From the NCBI RefSeq assembly GCF_033304595.1, contig NZ_CP116341.1:229001-293000 (forward strand): DNA of 64,000 nucleotides, written 5' to 3'. A program made the position numbers and the translations under genes. The notes beneath the pieces were generated by a model, which ran no database searches, was not told the origin of the DNA, and worked only from the letters and a program-made list of their open reading frames with translations. Shown here piece by piece: positions 25,530-34,633 of the stretch; positions within the stretch are counted from its first letter, which is position 1; every line of letters starts with the position of its first letter. This DNA comes from Sporosarcina jeotgali (lineage in GTDB: Bacteria > Bacillota > Bacilli > Bacillales_A > Planococcaceae).

Positions 25530-26927
25530 TTATTTTTTCAGCTCGTCTTTAGACAGCGCAGAAAGTGCTTGGTAATAGTCGCCAAGTACGCGCAATCCTT
25601 TGTCGAAGTTCTCAAGTGTTAAGTGTTCGTTCGGTCCGTGCAGGTTCTCTGTTTCAAGCCCGAAGCCCATGAGGACTACCGGTAAGCCTAAAATTTCATC
25701 GAAATCAGCAACAATCGGAATCGATCCGCCCCCGCGTGTATACACAGTCGGTACCTTGTACACTTTTTCATATGAATCACTGGCAGCTTTAAGTGCCGGA
25801 TGATCGAATGGGGTGATGAACGGACGTCCTTGGTCGAACGGTGTTACCGTTACTTTTACGCCTTCAGGCTTGTGCTTTTCGACGTGTGCTTTCAACTTTT
25901 CAACGATCTCAGCTGGATCTTGATCCGGAACTAGACGGCACGTGATTTTTGCACCGGCTTCTGCAGGTAAAACAGTCTTGATGCCTTCACCGCTGAATCC
26001 GCCGAATACGCCGTTAACTTCAAGTGTTGGACGGGCAGAAGTACGTTCAAGGAACGAATAACCAGGTTCTCCGAACAGTTCGGTAACTCCAAGTTCCTGT
26101 TTTAATGCTTCTTCATCAAAATTAAGGTCTTTGTAAGCCTGACGCTCTTCTTCGTTCAAATTGCGGACGCTATCATAGAAACCGTCCACAGCAATTGTTC
26201 CTTCCTGATCGTGGAAAGATGCTAAAATTTCTGCAACTGCATGGATCGGGTTCTGAAGACCGCCCCCGTAAACGCCGGAGTGCAGGTCGCTTTTCGCACC
26301 GTACACATCAATTTGTACGCCGCTCAATCCGCGAAGCGCATAACAAATTGCAGGCTGACCGGGTGCATGAAGCGCAGTATCAGAAATAACTAGTGTATCC
26401 GCAGCTAGCTGTTCCTTATGGTCTTCAATGAATGGCACTAAGTTCGGACTTCCAACTTCCTCTTCACCTTCGATAATGAATTTGACGTTAAGCGGAAGCT
26501 TGCCGTCCAATTGCATAAGCGCTTCGACTGCTTTTACGTGCATGAACACTTGTCCTTTGTCGTCTGTAGATCCGCGAGCGAACATTTTATCATCCCGGAT
26601 TTCCGGCTCAAATGGTGCGCTTTCCCATAAGTGCAGCGGGTCAACAGGCTGCACGTCGTAGTGGCCGTAAATCAGAATGGTCGGCTGGCCCCCTGCATGA
26701 AGCCAGTCTGCGTAGACGACTGGATGTCCTTCAGTCGATTCGATGGAGATGTTTTCAAGTCCAGCTTCTTTGAAAGATGAAGACAGCCATTCTGCTGCTT
26801 TTTTCATATCCGCTTTGTGCTCAGACAGAGCACTGATGCTTGGAATACTCAAAAATTCTTTCATCTGATTAAGATGTGTGTCGCGATTCTTTTCGAAGTA
26901 CTCATTCATTTGGTCAAGCGTTGCCAT
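25530..26927 (-). CDS. M20 metallopeptidase (CNDP-like dipeptidase)
   Basis: A 465-residue zinc peptidase. Ligands and catalytic residues are visible: GHYDVQP (His89, catalytic Asp91), Asp122 (STDDKG), the EGEEEVGS pair near 155-157, SDTA, and a late ligand His in NLHGPNE. The lid/dimerisation domain is present (LHSGVYGG). This clade covers carnosinase-like dipeptidases acting on short peptides in the cytosol. RBS AAAGGGG. Monocistronic; exact specificity unknown. Confidence 0.88.
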   Translation of the reverse strand: MATLDQMNEYFEKNRDTHLNQMKEFLSIPSISALSEHKADMKKAAEWLSSSFKEAGLENISIESTEGHPVVYADWLHAGGQPTILIYGHYDVQPVDPLHLWESAPFEPEIRDDKMFARGSTDDKGQVFMHVKAVEALMQLDGKLPLNVKFIIEGEEEVGSPNLVPFIEDHKEQLAADTLVISDTALHAPGQPAICYALRGLSGVQIDVYGAKSDLHSGVYGGGLQNPIHAVAEILASFHDQEGTIAVDGFYDSVRNLNEEERQAYKDLNFDEEALKQELGVTELFGEPGYSFLERTSARPTLEVNGVFGGFSGEGIKTVLPAEAGAKITCRLVPDQDPAEIVEKLKAHVEKHKPEGVKVTVTPFDQGRPFITPFDHPALKAASDSYEKVYKVPTVYTRGGGSIPIVADFDEILGLPVVLMGFGLETENLHGPNEHLTLENFDKGLRVLGDYYQALSALSKDELKK

Positions 26928-27137
26928 GAAAATTACCCCTTTTCGTTTTCATTTAGATACATGCAAGTCTGCAGCAGGGGAAACCCCTGTGAATTCCCAT
27001 CATCCGCCATCAGAATTCAGCGCAATCCATACAAATGGAAAGGGATCACTGAGACGATGCTGATTCCTTTAGTATAGCAGAATTAGAGCGGATTCGAAAA
27101 AGAGGAGACTTCTGAATCCTTTTCTCTCTGGTACTTA

Positions 27138-27146
27138 TGCTATACT
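27138..27146 (+). promoter_or_regulatory. Extended -10 promoter of the CNNM-type gene
   Basis: TGCTATACT is an extended -10 element without a recognisable -35. The implied leader is about 115 nt; it contains TAGATATACGTCTA but no riboswitch that I recognise. Confidence 0.45.
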
Positions 27147-27269
27147 ATTTCAACAGCTATAAAATCGGATTCAAATTGTAGCCGTCTTAGGTTTGCAACT
27201 TCTGCAACTAGATATACGTCTATATATGCAAATCGAAACGAACCACGAATTTCTCGGGAGGAATCGCTC

Positions 27270-28520
27270 TTGTTCATCGCACTTGCTTTCTTTTTGGTGA
27301 TGTCATTTTTCTTATCAGGAAGTGAAACTGCACTAACTGCCGTTAATCGGATGAAAATCCAAATGCGTGCAGAGCAAGGAGACCCTAAAGCAATTCGGCT
27401 CCGCGCCCTCGTTTCGAAACCAGATCGAATGATTACCGCAATTTTAATCGGTAATAATATCGCAAACATCATGATGCCGACCATCGTAACTATGATCGCC
27501 ATCGACAAAGGCCTGAATGTCGGTCTGCTCACTGGACTTTTAACAGTGGTGCTCATCATTTTCGGAGAAGTGCTGCCGAAAACCATCGCTGCCACCTTTG
27601 CAGATAAGTTAGCCTATACGGTCGCGCCTGTCATCCGGGTGATTGTTAAATTACTAACGCCGCTCACGTACTTGTTAGCGCTTTTCACGAATCTGTTCAT
27701 CCGCATCCTGTCAAAAGGTGCAGTGACGGAAGCAACATTGACTAAAGAAGATTTACGTTCGATGGTCGATCTCGCGTCAACGGAAGGGACGTTCCAGCAA
27801 GAGGAATCACTGCGGTTAAAAGGAGTCCTCGACTTTCCAGAAAAAGACGTCTCAGACGTCATGGGAACCCACCGGACGGACGTTGTTGCTCTGCCGCTCG
27901 ATTCAACCTATGAAGAGGTTCGGGGGACGGTGCTCGAGTATTTCTATACACGGTATCCGATCTATGAGGAAAGCATCGATAAGATAATTGGTGTGTTCTA
28001 TTCTAAACGGTTAATTGAATGGTCTATGACACCCGAAGAACCATTCAAGGATATGATTGACCACGATCCATTGTTTGTCGTCCAGACGGCGAGTGTCGAG
28101 AAAGTATTTAAAATGATGCTTGCCCACAAGAAGCATATGGCAATTGTACTGGACGAGTATGGCGGAACGCTTGGTATTGTCACGCATGAAGACATTATCG
28201 AAGAAATGATCGGTCAGGAAATTGAAGATGAAACCGACGAAGCTGAAGACGCAATGGTCTATGAACATACCGAAGACACACTCGTTTGTCAGGGACGTCT
28301 TGAAATCGAAGAGGCGGTAAGACTTCTCGGAATCGACCTGCCGACAGAAAACGAAACCATCGGCGGCTTTGCGTTCCAGGAGCTGGATCATGTACCGGAA
28401 ACCGGGGAACGTTTCACATACGGTCCTTTACTGTTTGAGATCGAAGAGATGGACCGCAACCGGATTGTCCGCCTCAGAATCATACGCCGTCCGGAAGAAT
28501 TGATAGACGACGAATCTTAA
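27270..28520 (+). CDS. CNNM/CorC-HlyC family transporter (MpfA-like)
   Basis: A 416-residue membrane protein: a CNNM (DUF21) transmembrane domain with about four segments (residues 1-150, including the short SGSETALTAVN motif), two CBS domains (about 190-320, ending IVLDEYGGTLGIVTHEDIIEE) and a C-terminal CorC_HlyC transporter-associated domain (about 335-410). Relatives export Mg2+ (B. subtilis MpfA) or were called hemolysins. Start is TTG, 8 nt after GGGAGG. Monocistronic. Confidence 0.88.
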   Translation: MFIALAFFLVMSFFLSGSETALTAVNRMKIQMRAEQGDPKAIRLRALVSKPDRMITAILIGNNIANIMMPTIVTMIAIDKGLNVGLLTGLLTVVLIIFGEVLPKTIAATFADKLAYTVAPVIRVIVKLLTPLTYLLALFTNLFIRILSKGAVTEATLTKEDLRSMVDLASTEGTFQQEESLRLKGVLDFPEKDVSDVMGTHRTDVVALPLDSTYEEVRGTVLEYFYTRYPIYEESIDKIIGVFYSKRLIEWSMTPEEPFKDMIDHDPLFVVQTASVEKVFKMMLAHKKHMAIVLDEYGGTLGIVTHEDIIEEMIGQEIEDETDEAEDAMVYEHTEDTLVCQGRLEIEEAVRLLGIDLPTENETIGGFAFQELDHVPETGERFTYGPLLFEIEEMDRNRIVRLRIIRRPEELIDDES

Positions 28521-28556
28521 TATACAGCAACCTTACACGTTTGTAAGGTAACTGAA

Positions 28557-28582
28557 AGAAACTCCGATAGTTCAGCATCGTG
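28557..28582 (+). promoter_or_regulatory. ECF-type promoter before the sigma factor gene
   Basis: AGAAAC (28557-28562), exactly 16 nt, then CGTG (28579-28582), close to the ECF pattern TGAAAC-N16-CGTM. It would allow autoregulation of the sigma gene. Confidence 0.5.
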
Positions 28583-28617
28583 TTCTAGTGCATACTAAAC
28601 GTAACAGCTAGAACACG
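28579..28617 (+). repeat. Inverted repeat upstream of the ECF sigma gene
   Basis: CGTGTTCTAG and CTAGAACACG form perfect 10-bp arms around 19 nt. The right arm touches the Shine-Dalgarno GGAGG. It overlaps the putative -10, so it could be an operator or, in part, an mRNA hairpin. Confidence 0.55.
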
Positions 28618-28630
28618 GAGGCGTTAACGG

Positions 28631-29176
28631 ATGAAACCAACACTCAATGAATTACATGATGAATATGGCAGATACTTATATCACTTATGTTTGAAACTAA
28701 CACGAAACAAAGAAGAAGCAGAAGATCTTATGCAAGACGTTTGGGTTAAAGTAGTCCGTACGAGCGATCGGATGGAAGGCGTAGACCGCATGAAAGCATG
28801 GCTGACGACGATTTGCATGAATACGTTCAGAGATCGTTATCGTAAGGATGTGCGTCGCAGCAAGTATGTCATGAATCAGCCGGACACCCTGGACGTTCCA
28901 TTGCTCGATTTAGTGCCGAGCGGCAGTCCGCTGCCGGGCGAAATCGTTGAGAAACAGGATCTTCGCGCTGCCGTTCAAAGTAAAATCAATGAGCTGGATG
29001 CAATCTACAAGACGACGATCGAGTACTTCTATGTCAATCAATACTCACTTATTGAAATTGCTGAAATGATGCAAGTTTCTATCGGTACAGTAAAGTCTCG
29101 CTTGTTCCGTGCGAAAAAGTATTTAAAAGAGCTATTAACGCAAGATCAGTCGGTTAACGAACTCGTGATTGCTTGA
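28631..29176 (+). CDS. ECF-family RNA polymerase sigma factor
   Basis: A 181-residue Sigma70-family protein of ECF type: region 2 (about 8-75, with YLYHLCLKLTRNKEEAEDLMQ) and region 4 helix-turn-helix (about 115-170, SLIEIAEMMQVSIGTVKSRL). Region 3 is absent. No anti-sigma gene adjoins it: a terminator follows, then a PLD-family membrane protein with its own GTG start. It cannot be assigned to SigM, SigV, SigW or SigX from sequence alone. Confidence 0.88.
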   Translation: MKPTLNELHDEYGRYLYHLCLKLTRNKEEAEDLMQDVWVKVVRTSDRMEGVDRMKAWLTTICMNTFRDRYRKDVRRSKYVMNQPDTLDVPLLDLVPSGSPLPGEIVEKQDLRAAVQSKINELDAIYKTTIEYFYVNQYSLIEIAEMMQVSIGTVKSRLFRAKKYLKELLTQDQSVNELVIA

Positions 29177-29190
29177 TAATAACAATTTTG

Positions 29191-29222
29191 GACTTCTCCT
29201 GGTTTAGGGGAAGTTTTTTTGT
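29191..29222 (+). terminator. Terminator of the ECF sigma gene
   Basis: ACTTCTCC pairs with GGGGAAGT (one T-G) over a 7-nt loop, then seven T. Confidence 0.85.
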
Positions 29223-29292
29223 TTTACTAATAGTTTGACGCAATAGCAGATAGGGAATGCTACAGTGATGAACTCAGAGCGGGGGAGAAGGC

Positions 29293-30768
29293 GTGGGAAA
29301 GAATAAACAGAAGCGCAAGCGTTTTACAAAAAAACAGAAACGGATCATATGGCTCGTGCTGGGTGTGTTTATACTCATCTATATTGCTGTCATTTTGTAT
29401 CATACATATAAGCCATTACCAAAAGGTGTTAGTTATGAAGGAGATGTCCATTGGACAGATGATGTGGAAGTATTCACTGATCTGACCTACTCAACAGATA
29501 AGAAAAAAGAAAATATGAAACATGAGCAGAATATCTTCCAGGAAGTATATTCAATGATTGACGAAGCCGATGAGTTCATCGTGCTGGATTTCTTCTTAAT
29601 GGATCATTATTCAGATGAAGACCTCGACTTCCCGAAGATTGCTGAAACCATCACGAAGAAGCTGGTGGATAAAAAGAGTGAACATCCGGATATGCCAATT
29701 GTCTTTATCACGGATCCAATCAATAACGGGTATGGCTCTTACGAATCGAAATGGTTTGGAAAGCTGAAAGATGCAGGGGTGGAAGTGGTGTATACCGACT
29801 TGGATCCGCTGCGTGACTCCATGCCGCTCTATTCAGGATTGTACCGGACATTATTCCGCTGGGGGGACGTCGGAGGGAAAGGATGGATACCGAATGCAAT
29901 GGCGTCTGAAGCACCAAAGTTTCGTTTGGCTTCGTATGTTAAATTACTGAATGTGAAGTCCAATCATCGGAAAATGATTGCCACGGAAAAAGCAGGACTA
30001 GTGACATCTTCCAATCCGCATGACGCGAGTGGTTTCCATGGAAACGTTGCATTTAAAGTAACAGGGCCGATCATTAACGATATGTTGGAATCCGAAGAAG
30101 CCGTACTGAATTATACGACAGGGCAGTCTGGACAAACGCTGCCGCGTATTGAAGCGGAAGAACCCGAAGACGGGGAATACGCTGTTCAATACGTAACTGA
30201 AGGTAAAATTAAAGAGGTGCTGATGGACGAACTCATCGCCGCGCAATCCGGTGACCGCATCCGGATGGGCATGTTTTTCATTGCTGAACCAAGTGTTGTG
30301 AAAGAAGTAACGGAAGCTGCTAAACGCGGTGTCGAAGTGAAACTCATTTTAGATCCGAACAAAAACTCGTTTGGGAATGAAAAATCAGGACTGCCGAATC
30401 GTCCTGTCGTACAAAAACTCGTTGAAGACAGCGATGGCGCAATCGAAGTCCGCTGGTACAATACCGTCGTAGGCCAGTACCATACGAAGCTCGTTATGAT
30501 TGAACGGGATGACAACGTGCATATTTTAAACGGGTCTGCCAATTTAACGGAGCGTACACTTGATAACTATAATTTGGAGAACGATTTGTATGTCATTGCG
30601 CCGACAGACAGCGAACTTGCGGATGAGCTGGATGCGTATTTCGAACGGTTATGGACGAACAAAGATGCACTTTTCACACTGGATATGGAAGAATATCAAA
30701 ATACCTTTACTCGCCCGCAGCGTGTCATTTATGCACTGCAAGAGTGGTTGAAATTGACTTCCTATTAA
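29293..30768 (+). CDS. Phospholipase D superfamily membrane protein (cardiolipin-synthase-like)
   Basis: A 491-residue protein with a basic N-terminus, one membrane segment (about 18-40) and two PLD domains presumably outside the membrane. The catalytic motifs are His225-x-Lys227 (NHRKMIATE) and His397-x-Lys399 (YHTKLVMIE); in both the usual Asp of HxKxxxxD is Glu. GSANLT follows the second. Members transfer phosphatidyl groups or hydrolyse phosphodiesters. Start GTG after GGGGGAGAAGG. Lipid role likely, exact reaction unknown. Confidence 0.8.
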   Translation: MGKNKQKRKRFTKKQKRIIWLVLGVFILIYIAVILYHTYKPLPKGVSYEGDVHWTDDVEVFTDLTYSTDKKKENMKHEQNIFQEVYSMIDEADEFIVLDFFLMDHYSDEDLDFPKIAETITKKLVDKKSEHPDMPIVFITDPINNGYGSYESKWFGKLKDAGVEVVYTDLDPLRDSMPLYSGLYRTLFRWGDVGGKGWIPNAMASEAPKFRLASYVKLLNVKSNHRKMIATEKAGLVTSSNPHDASGFHGNVAFKVTGPIINDMLESEEAVLNYTTGQSGQTLPRIEAEEPEDGEYAVQYVTEGKIKEVLMDELIAAQSGDRIRMGMFFIAEPSVVKEVTEAAKRGVEVKLILDPNKNSFGNEKSGLPNRPVVQKLVEDSDGAIEVRWYNTVVGQYHTKLVMIERDDNVHILNGSANLTERTLDNYNLENDLYVIAPTDSELADELDAYFERLWTNKDALFTLDMEEYQNTFTRPQRVIYALQEWLKLTSY

Positions 30769-30794
30769 ATTGAATGAAAGACCGGGAAACAACA

Positions 30795-30833
30795 AAAAAT
30801 CCTCTTACCTGTTGCGGGTGAGAGGATTTTAGT
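30795..30833. terminator. Terminator, usable from both sides
   Basis: AAAATCCTCTTACC pairs with GGGTGAGAGGATTTT around a short loop; A and T runs flank both arms, between converging genes. Confidence 0.8.
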
Positions 30834-30873
30834 TTTCATTCACAATGAATTGTTGATCATCGGGAAGCAGTAT

Positions 30874-31056
30874 TCAAAAAGCAGCTAGCTGTTCGTTAAG
30901 TTCTGCGAGACGATCTTCCATTTTAGCGAGGCGTGCTTCGGCTTTTTGGACAGAGTCACCATGGCCGGTGGACTCCAGTTTTTCAATATCCCCTTGGAGA
31001 CTGATGTAGTCCATTTTAAGTTCTGCGATTTCGGATTCGATTTGTGATTTCGTCAT
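30874..31056 (-). CDS. Short coiled-coil protein (possibly SE1832 family)
   Basis: A 60-residue, highly charged, fully helical protein with heptad-like leucines (IAELKMDYISLQGDIEKLES, then LAKMEDRLAELNEQL). It resembles small staphylococcal/bacillar proteins that I remember as the SE1832 family. RBS GGGGAGGA precedes the ATG. Function unknown. Confidence 0.7.
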   Translation of the reverse strand: MTKSQIESEIAELKMDYISLQGDIEKLESTGHGDSVQKAEARLAKMEDRLAELNEQLAAF

Positions 31057-31084
31057 GTCGATCGTCCTCCCCGTACAGTTTCCC

Positions 31085-32137
31085 TCAGTTTACCACATCA
31101 CGAAGGGGTTTGCCGGGGACTGCGCGCTTCGGATGATCCAGTAAATAACGAGCGGTTTCAAACAAAGTATCTGCCTCTTCACCAAGCGGCAAGGCAAGCT
31201 GACGGTCAATGTCCCGCTTCCGCAGGGAGTCGTGCAGCAGGGGCTCCATGATTGCGTTCAATAGGTTGGACTGCTTCACTTTGCGTCCAAGTCCTAAATG
31301 GGAGAACCCGTCGCGGTCAGTTGGAAATTGAAGCTCGGATTCGAAACTGCTTTGTGCAAGTACGATACACGGTACCCCGATGCTTGCCACGTCATATGGC
31401 ATATAGCCTCCTCCGCAGAGCACAATGTCCGCTTCTGCAGCAAGGTCAAGGAAGTCATGAGGTGCTTTTTTGACAGACGTATTTCTTCGGCTCAATGCCA
31501 TCATTTGCAGTGTGCTCGCATCGTGTTCATACGATTTACCGAGCAAAATCGTGACATTCAGCGGGATTTGCAGGTTCATCACATGACGGAACGCGCGGAA
31601 TGTCAAGTTGCCTGGATCTTTTTCCCCGAATGCAATGAGCAGGCGTGGAGGATCGCCGAAAGTTTGCAAATCCCGCTTTGCGCGTAATTCTTCGCAGCGT
31701 GGATCGGGCATGAATGTTCGAATTCCTGTTTTGAATTGATCCGTAACATCCACAGCATTTTCTCCATATAATGTTTGGATAACGAAGTCAGCGGCATGTC
31801 CGCCTTCACCGAAATCATCGAAATGTAAGATGGAAGGAACGAGTTTCCAAATCGCTTCCACTTCGTCTTTCACGGTGCTGCCCGTATCGCGTATAAGAAG
31901 ATCGGGTTTCAAAAAGGATACAACTTGAAGAAGGGTACGATGAGTAGCGGCCTCCATAGTTCGATACGCTGTGGGAATATCAGGCAGAGGGACATCTGTG
32001 ATGAAAACAATGGTAGCTTCAGAAGACAGTTCTTCTGCAATCCTTAACGCTCTCCGTAAGGGATAGCCATTTTTTTCTTCAGTAGATGAAAGACAGAGTG
32101 CAATCAGCTTTTTGGGTTGAGTCGTAATAGGAATCAT
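31085..32137 (-). CDS. PseG/SpsG-like GT-B fold protein
   Basis: A 350-residue protein with two Rossmann-like halves. The C-terminal half has the nucleotide-sugar binding block ADIVLCGGGYMPYDVASIGVPCIVLA, as in PseG (a UDP-sugar hydrolase of pseudaminic acid synthesis) and SpsG; HFDDFGEG resembles the IDD segment of PseG. No other sugar-synthesis genes are nearby, so the pathway is uncertain. The only upstream ATG has its AAAGG directly adjacent (no proper spacing), so the annotated start at 32137 is less certain than the frame. Confidence 0.7.
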   Translation of the reverse strand: MIPITTQPKKLIALCLSSTEEKNGYPLRRALRIAEELSSEATIVFITDVPLPDIPTAYRTMEAATHRTLLQVVSFLKPDLLIRDTGSTVKDEVEAIWKLVPSILHFDDFGEGGHAADFVIQTLYGENAVDVTDQFKTGIRTFMPDPRCEELRAKRDLQTFGDPPRLLIAFGEKDPGNLTFRAFRHVMNLQIPLNVTILLGKSYEHDASTLQMMALSRRNTSVKKAPHDFLDLAAEADIVLCGGGYMPYDVASIGVPCIVLAQSSFESELQFPTDRDGFSHLGLGRKVKQSNLLNAIMEPLLHDSLRKRDIDRQLALPLGEEADTLFETARYLLDHPKRAVPGKPLRDVVN

Positions 32138-32280
32138 CCTTTCTATGAAGTCTCTTCACCTCCTACTCTATGAAGAGAGTACTGGACTTATGAAGAATTC
32201 TATTGAAAGGTTTTCCAAGCTGATTTTTAAGAGGGGATAAAACGGACAGTTGGAATGGTGTGAGGGATGATTAAGGGGAG

Positions 32281-32460
32281 TCATGATCAGGTTCGCAGAG
32301 TTATGATCATATTTCAGGATTTATGAGCGGAACTATTGAGTTATGATCACATTTAGGGAGTTATGAGCGGAAATCCAGATTTATGATCACATTCAGGGAT
32401 TTATGAGCGGAATTCTAAATTTATGATCAGAATCCAAAGTTTATGAGCAAATCATCTTGA
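32281..32460 (-). repeat. Tandem array B: nine 20-bp units, inverted orientation
   Basis: Units start every 20 bp from 32281: TCATGATCAG, then TTATGATCAY and TTATGAGCGG alternating, with a worn last copy TTATGAGCAA. Read on the minus strand this is the same GATCATAA/GCTCATAA alternation as array A, making it the only array of this family pointing the other way. It lies between divergent genes; the antiporter promoter is outside it. No other feature is seen in the 32138-32566 gap. Confidence 0.95.
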
Positions 32461-32566
32461 TCCGTTGAATGGTTGTGTGTGTTTGATCCATAGGAAACAG
32501 GTTTATAGGGTTCCAGCTGGATTATTCATCACAAAACCGCAAAAAAGTGGTTTCATAGAGTAGATG

Positions 32567-32575
32567 TGGTACACT
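32567..32575 (+). promoter_or_regulatory. Extended -10 element of the antiporter gene
   Basis: TGGTACACT, 37 bp before the ATG, without a clear -35. Confidence 0.4.
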
Positions 32576-32612
32576 AATACGAAATTTCAACTGATAGGAG
32601 TGGCGACATCCA

Positions 32613-34565
32613 ATGTTCGGATCTATAGCTGCAGACCTTATGCTCGTTGTGCTGATTGGTATCCTTTCACAATGGGTGGCCTGGCGGTATCGCCTTCCTG
32701 CGATTGTCGTTATGGCGATTGCCGGTTTGCTCGTCGGGCCTGTATTCGGATTCATCAACCCGAAAGAAACGTTGGGAGAGCTATTCAGTCCGATTATCTC
32801 GTTTGCGGTTGCAATTATATTATTTGAAGGAAGTCTGAACCTCGACTTCCGTGAAATTAAAGGGTTCAGTAAACCTCTGACGCGCATCGTCACGTTCGGT
32901 GCATTCATTGCTTGGATCGCAGGATCGCTTGCGGCACACTATTTGGCGGGGCTGTCCTGGGCAGTTGCCTTCATTATTGGCGGGTTGTTCATCGTCACAG
33001 GTCCAACGGTGATTCTGCCGATGCTCAGGCAGGCGAAACTGAAGCCGCGCCCAGCAGCACTTCTTAAATGGGAAGGGATTATTGTCGATCCATTCGGCGC
33101 ACTGCTTGCCGTATTTGCTTTTGAGTTCATTAAGTTCATCAATGGGCAGGCGTCTCTTTCCGCGCTTGGATTATTCATTGCAGCGTCTGTTTTCGCTGTA
33201 TTCATCGGTTGGGCGTCTGCACGAATTCTGGGATACGCATTTGAAAAGGGCGGCGTACCGGAATTTCTGAAAGCCCCCGTGCTATTTGCTGTCGTTTTGT
33301 TTGCGTTCGTCATTTCGGATGAACTCATGCACGAAACAGGATTGCTCGCAGTCACGGCGATGGGGATTGTCATGGCCAATATGCATTTGACGTCCATTCA
33401 TGATATTCGTCAATTTAAAGAGAATATTTCTGTGCTTCTCATTTCAGGGATCTTTGTGATGCTCACGGCATCATTAAACCCCCATATCCTCATTGAAATT
33501 TTTGACTGGCATATTATTACGTACGTGCTGGCGATGTTGTTCATCGTCCGGCCGCTATCCATATGGGTGTCTACAGTTGGCACGGATTTATCGAACCGGG
33601 AAAAGAATTTGCTTGGATGGGTCGCACCGCGCGGCATTGTGGCCCTCACCGTTTCAGGGTACTTTGCATCGATTCTTCTGGAAAATGGCTACAAAGATGC
33701 GGAATTGCTCACTGCGCTCACGTTTGCGTTAGTGCTCTCAACGGTTGTGCTGCATGGATTCACAATTGGACCATTTGCGCGGAGATTGAACTTGACGACG
33801 ACGGATGAATCAGGTGTCCTGCTCGTTGGGGGAACCAAGTTTGCGGCTGAACTTGCACGGTCGATTCAAGACACAGGCAATGACGTGCTGCTGATGGACA
33901 CTTCCTGGGCAGGGTTATCTCATGCGCGTAAACTCGGCTTATCGAGTCACGTCGGGGATATTTTGACGGAGCAGACCGAGTATACGCTAGATTTGTCGCC
34001 GTATCGATATATGCTTGCGATGACGAAAGCGGACACGTACAATGCGCATATTTGCGCAGATTTCCTGTATGACGTAGGACGGGAGAATTTATTCCAAACC
34101 TCCTTCCATGTTGGAGAAGGGGTAGAATCGTTTAATGTTACTGGGGGCCGTACACTATTCACACCGGCACTATCGATCTATGATTTGGAAGAACGTATGA
34201 ATTCGGGCCACGTATTCAGGAAAACCGTGCTTACTAAGCAGTACAGTTACACACAATACTTGCGTGAGCGAGACGATCGATCCGTGCTGCTCTACATTTT
34301 ACGGGTGGATGGCACCGTTGAATTTTATACGCCAAACGAAGAACTGCAGGCTGTTGCCGGTGATACAATTGTCGCGCTTTCACATCCGATTAAACAGATA
34401 GAACGGGCCAAAGAACGGATTGCCGAGGAAAAAGGCGAGGAAGAAGTTCAGCATGAGAAAATAGAAAAACGTTTCAGTGAGGATCAAGGGAAAACAAAAT
34501 CACCTATCCCTGGCCAAGCGCCGCCGCCGATTCAAAGCGGACCGGCAAGAAATCCATCAAGCTGA
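32613..34565 (+). CDS. CPA1-type Na+/H+ antiporter with TrkA-N domain
   Basis: A 650-residue protein. The first 390 residues carry about 12-13 membrane segments of a monovalent cation:proton antiporter (LFEGSLNLDF, TGPTVILPMLR, GWVAPRGIVAL are family landmarks). A cytosolic TrkA-N-like domain (about 400-515; GTKFAAELARSIQDTGNDVLLMD) should bind a nucleotide and gate transport. A second small domain (about 540-600) and a charged, Pro-rich tail follow. Roles: Na+ or K+ extrusion and pH control. Monocistronic. No terminator is evident before the next gene. Confidence 0.9.
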   Translation: MFGSIAADLMLVVLIGILSQWVAWRYRLPAIVVMAIAGLLVGPVFGFINPKETLGELFSPIISFAVAIILFEGSLNLDFREIKGFSKPLTRIVTFGAFIAWIAGSLAAHYLAGLSWAVAFIIGGLFIVTGPTVILPMLRQAKLKPRPAALLKWEGIIVDPFGALLAVFAFEFIKFINGQASLSALGLFIAASVFAVFIGWASARILGYAFEKGGVPEFLKAPVLFAVVLFAFVISDELMHETGLLAVTAMGIVMANMHLTSIHDIRQFKENISVLLISGIFVMLTASLNPHILIEIFDWHIITYVLAMLFIVRPLSIWVSTVGTDLSNREKNLLGWVAPRGIVALTVSGYFASILLENGYKDAELLTALTFALVLSTVVLHGFTIGPFARRLNLTTTDESGVLLVGGTKFAAELARSIQDTGNDVLLMDTSWAGLSHARKLGLSSHVGDILTEQTEYTLDLSPYRYMLAMTKADTYNAHICADFLYDVGRENLFQTSFHVGEGVESFNVTGGRTLFTPALSIYDLEERMNSGHVFRKTVLTKQYSYTQYLRERDDRSVLLYILRVDGTVEFYTPNEELQAVAGDTIVALSHPIKQIERAKERIAEEKGEEEVQHEKIEKRFSEDQGKTKSPIPGQAPPPIQSGPARNPSS

Positions 34566-34633
34566 TTGCAAGGAAATTTCCTTACATTCTGATAGGATGT
34601 AGAGTGAGAATATTACTGGGAGGTACGGTCATT

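Noticed and set aside
26975..26989. Perfect short hairpin CAGGGG-AAA-CCCCTG upstream of the dipeptidase gene
   Set aside because: Three-base loop, no T run and no known motif; too short to interpret.
27147..27269. Mg2+ riboswitch in the leader of the CNNM-type gene
   Set aside because: Leader of about 115 nt is too short for an M-box and I cannot draw its conserved stems.
28530..28548. CCTTACA/TGTAAGG hairpin as terminator of the CNNM-type gene
   Set aside because: The stem is good but no T run follows; not listed as a terminator.
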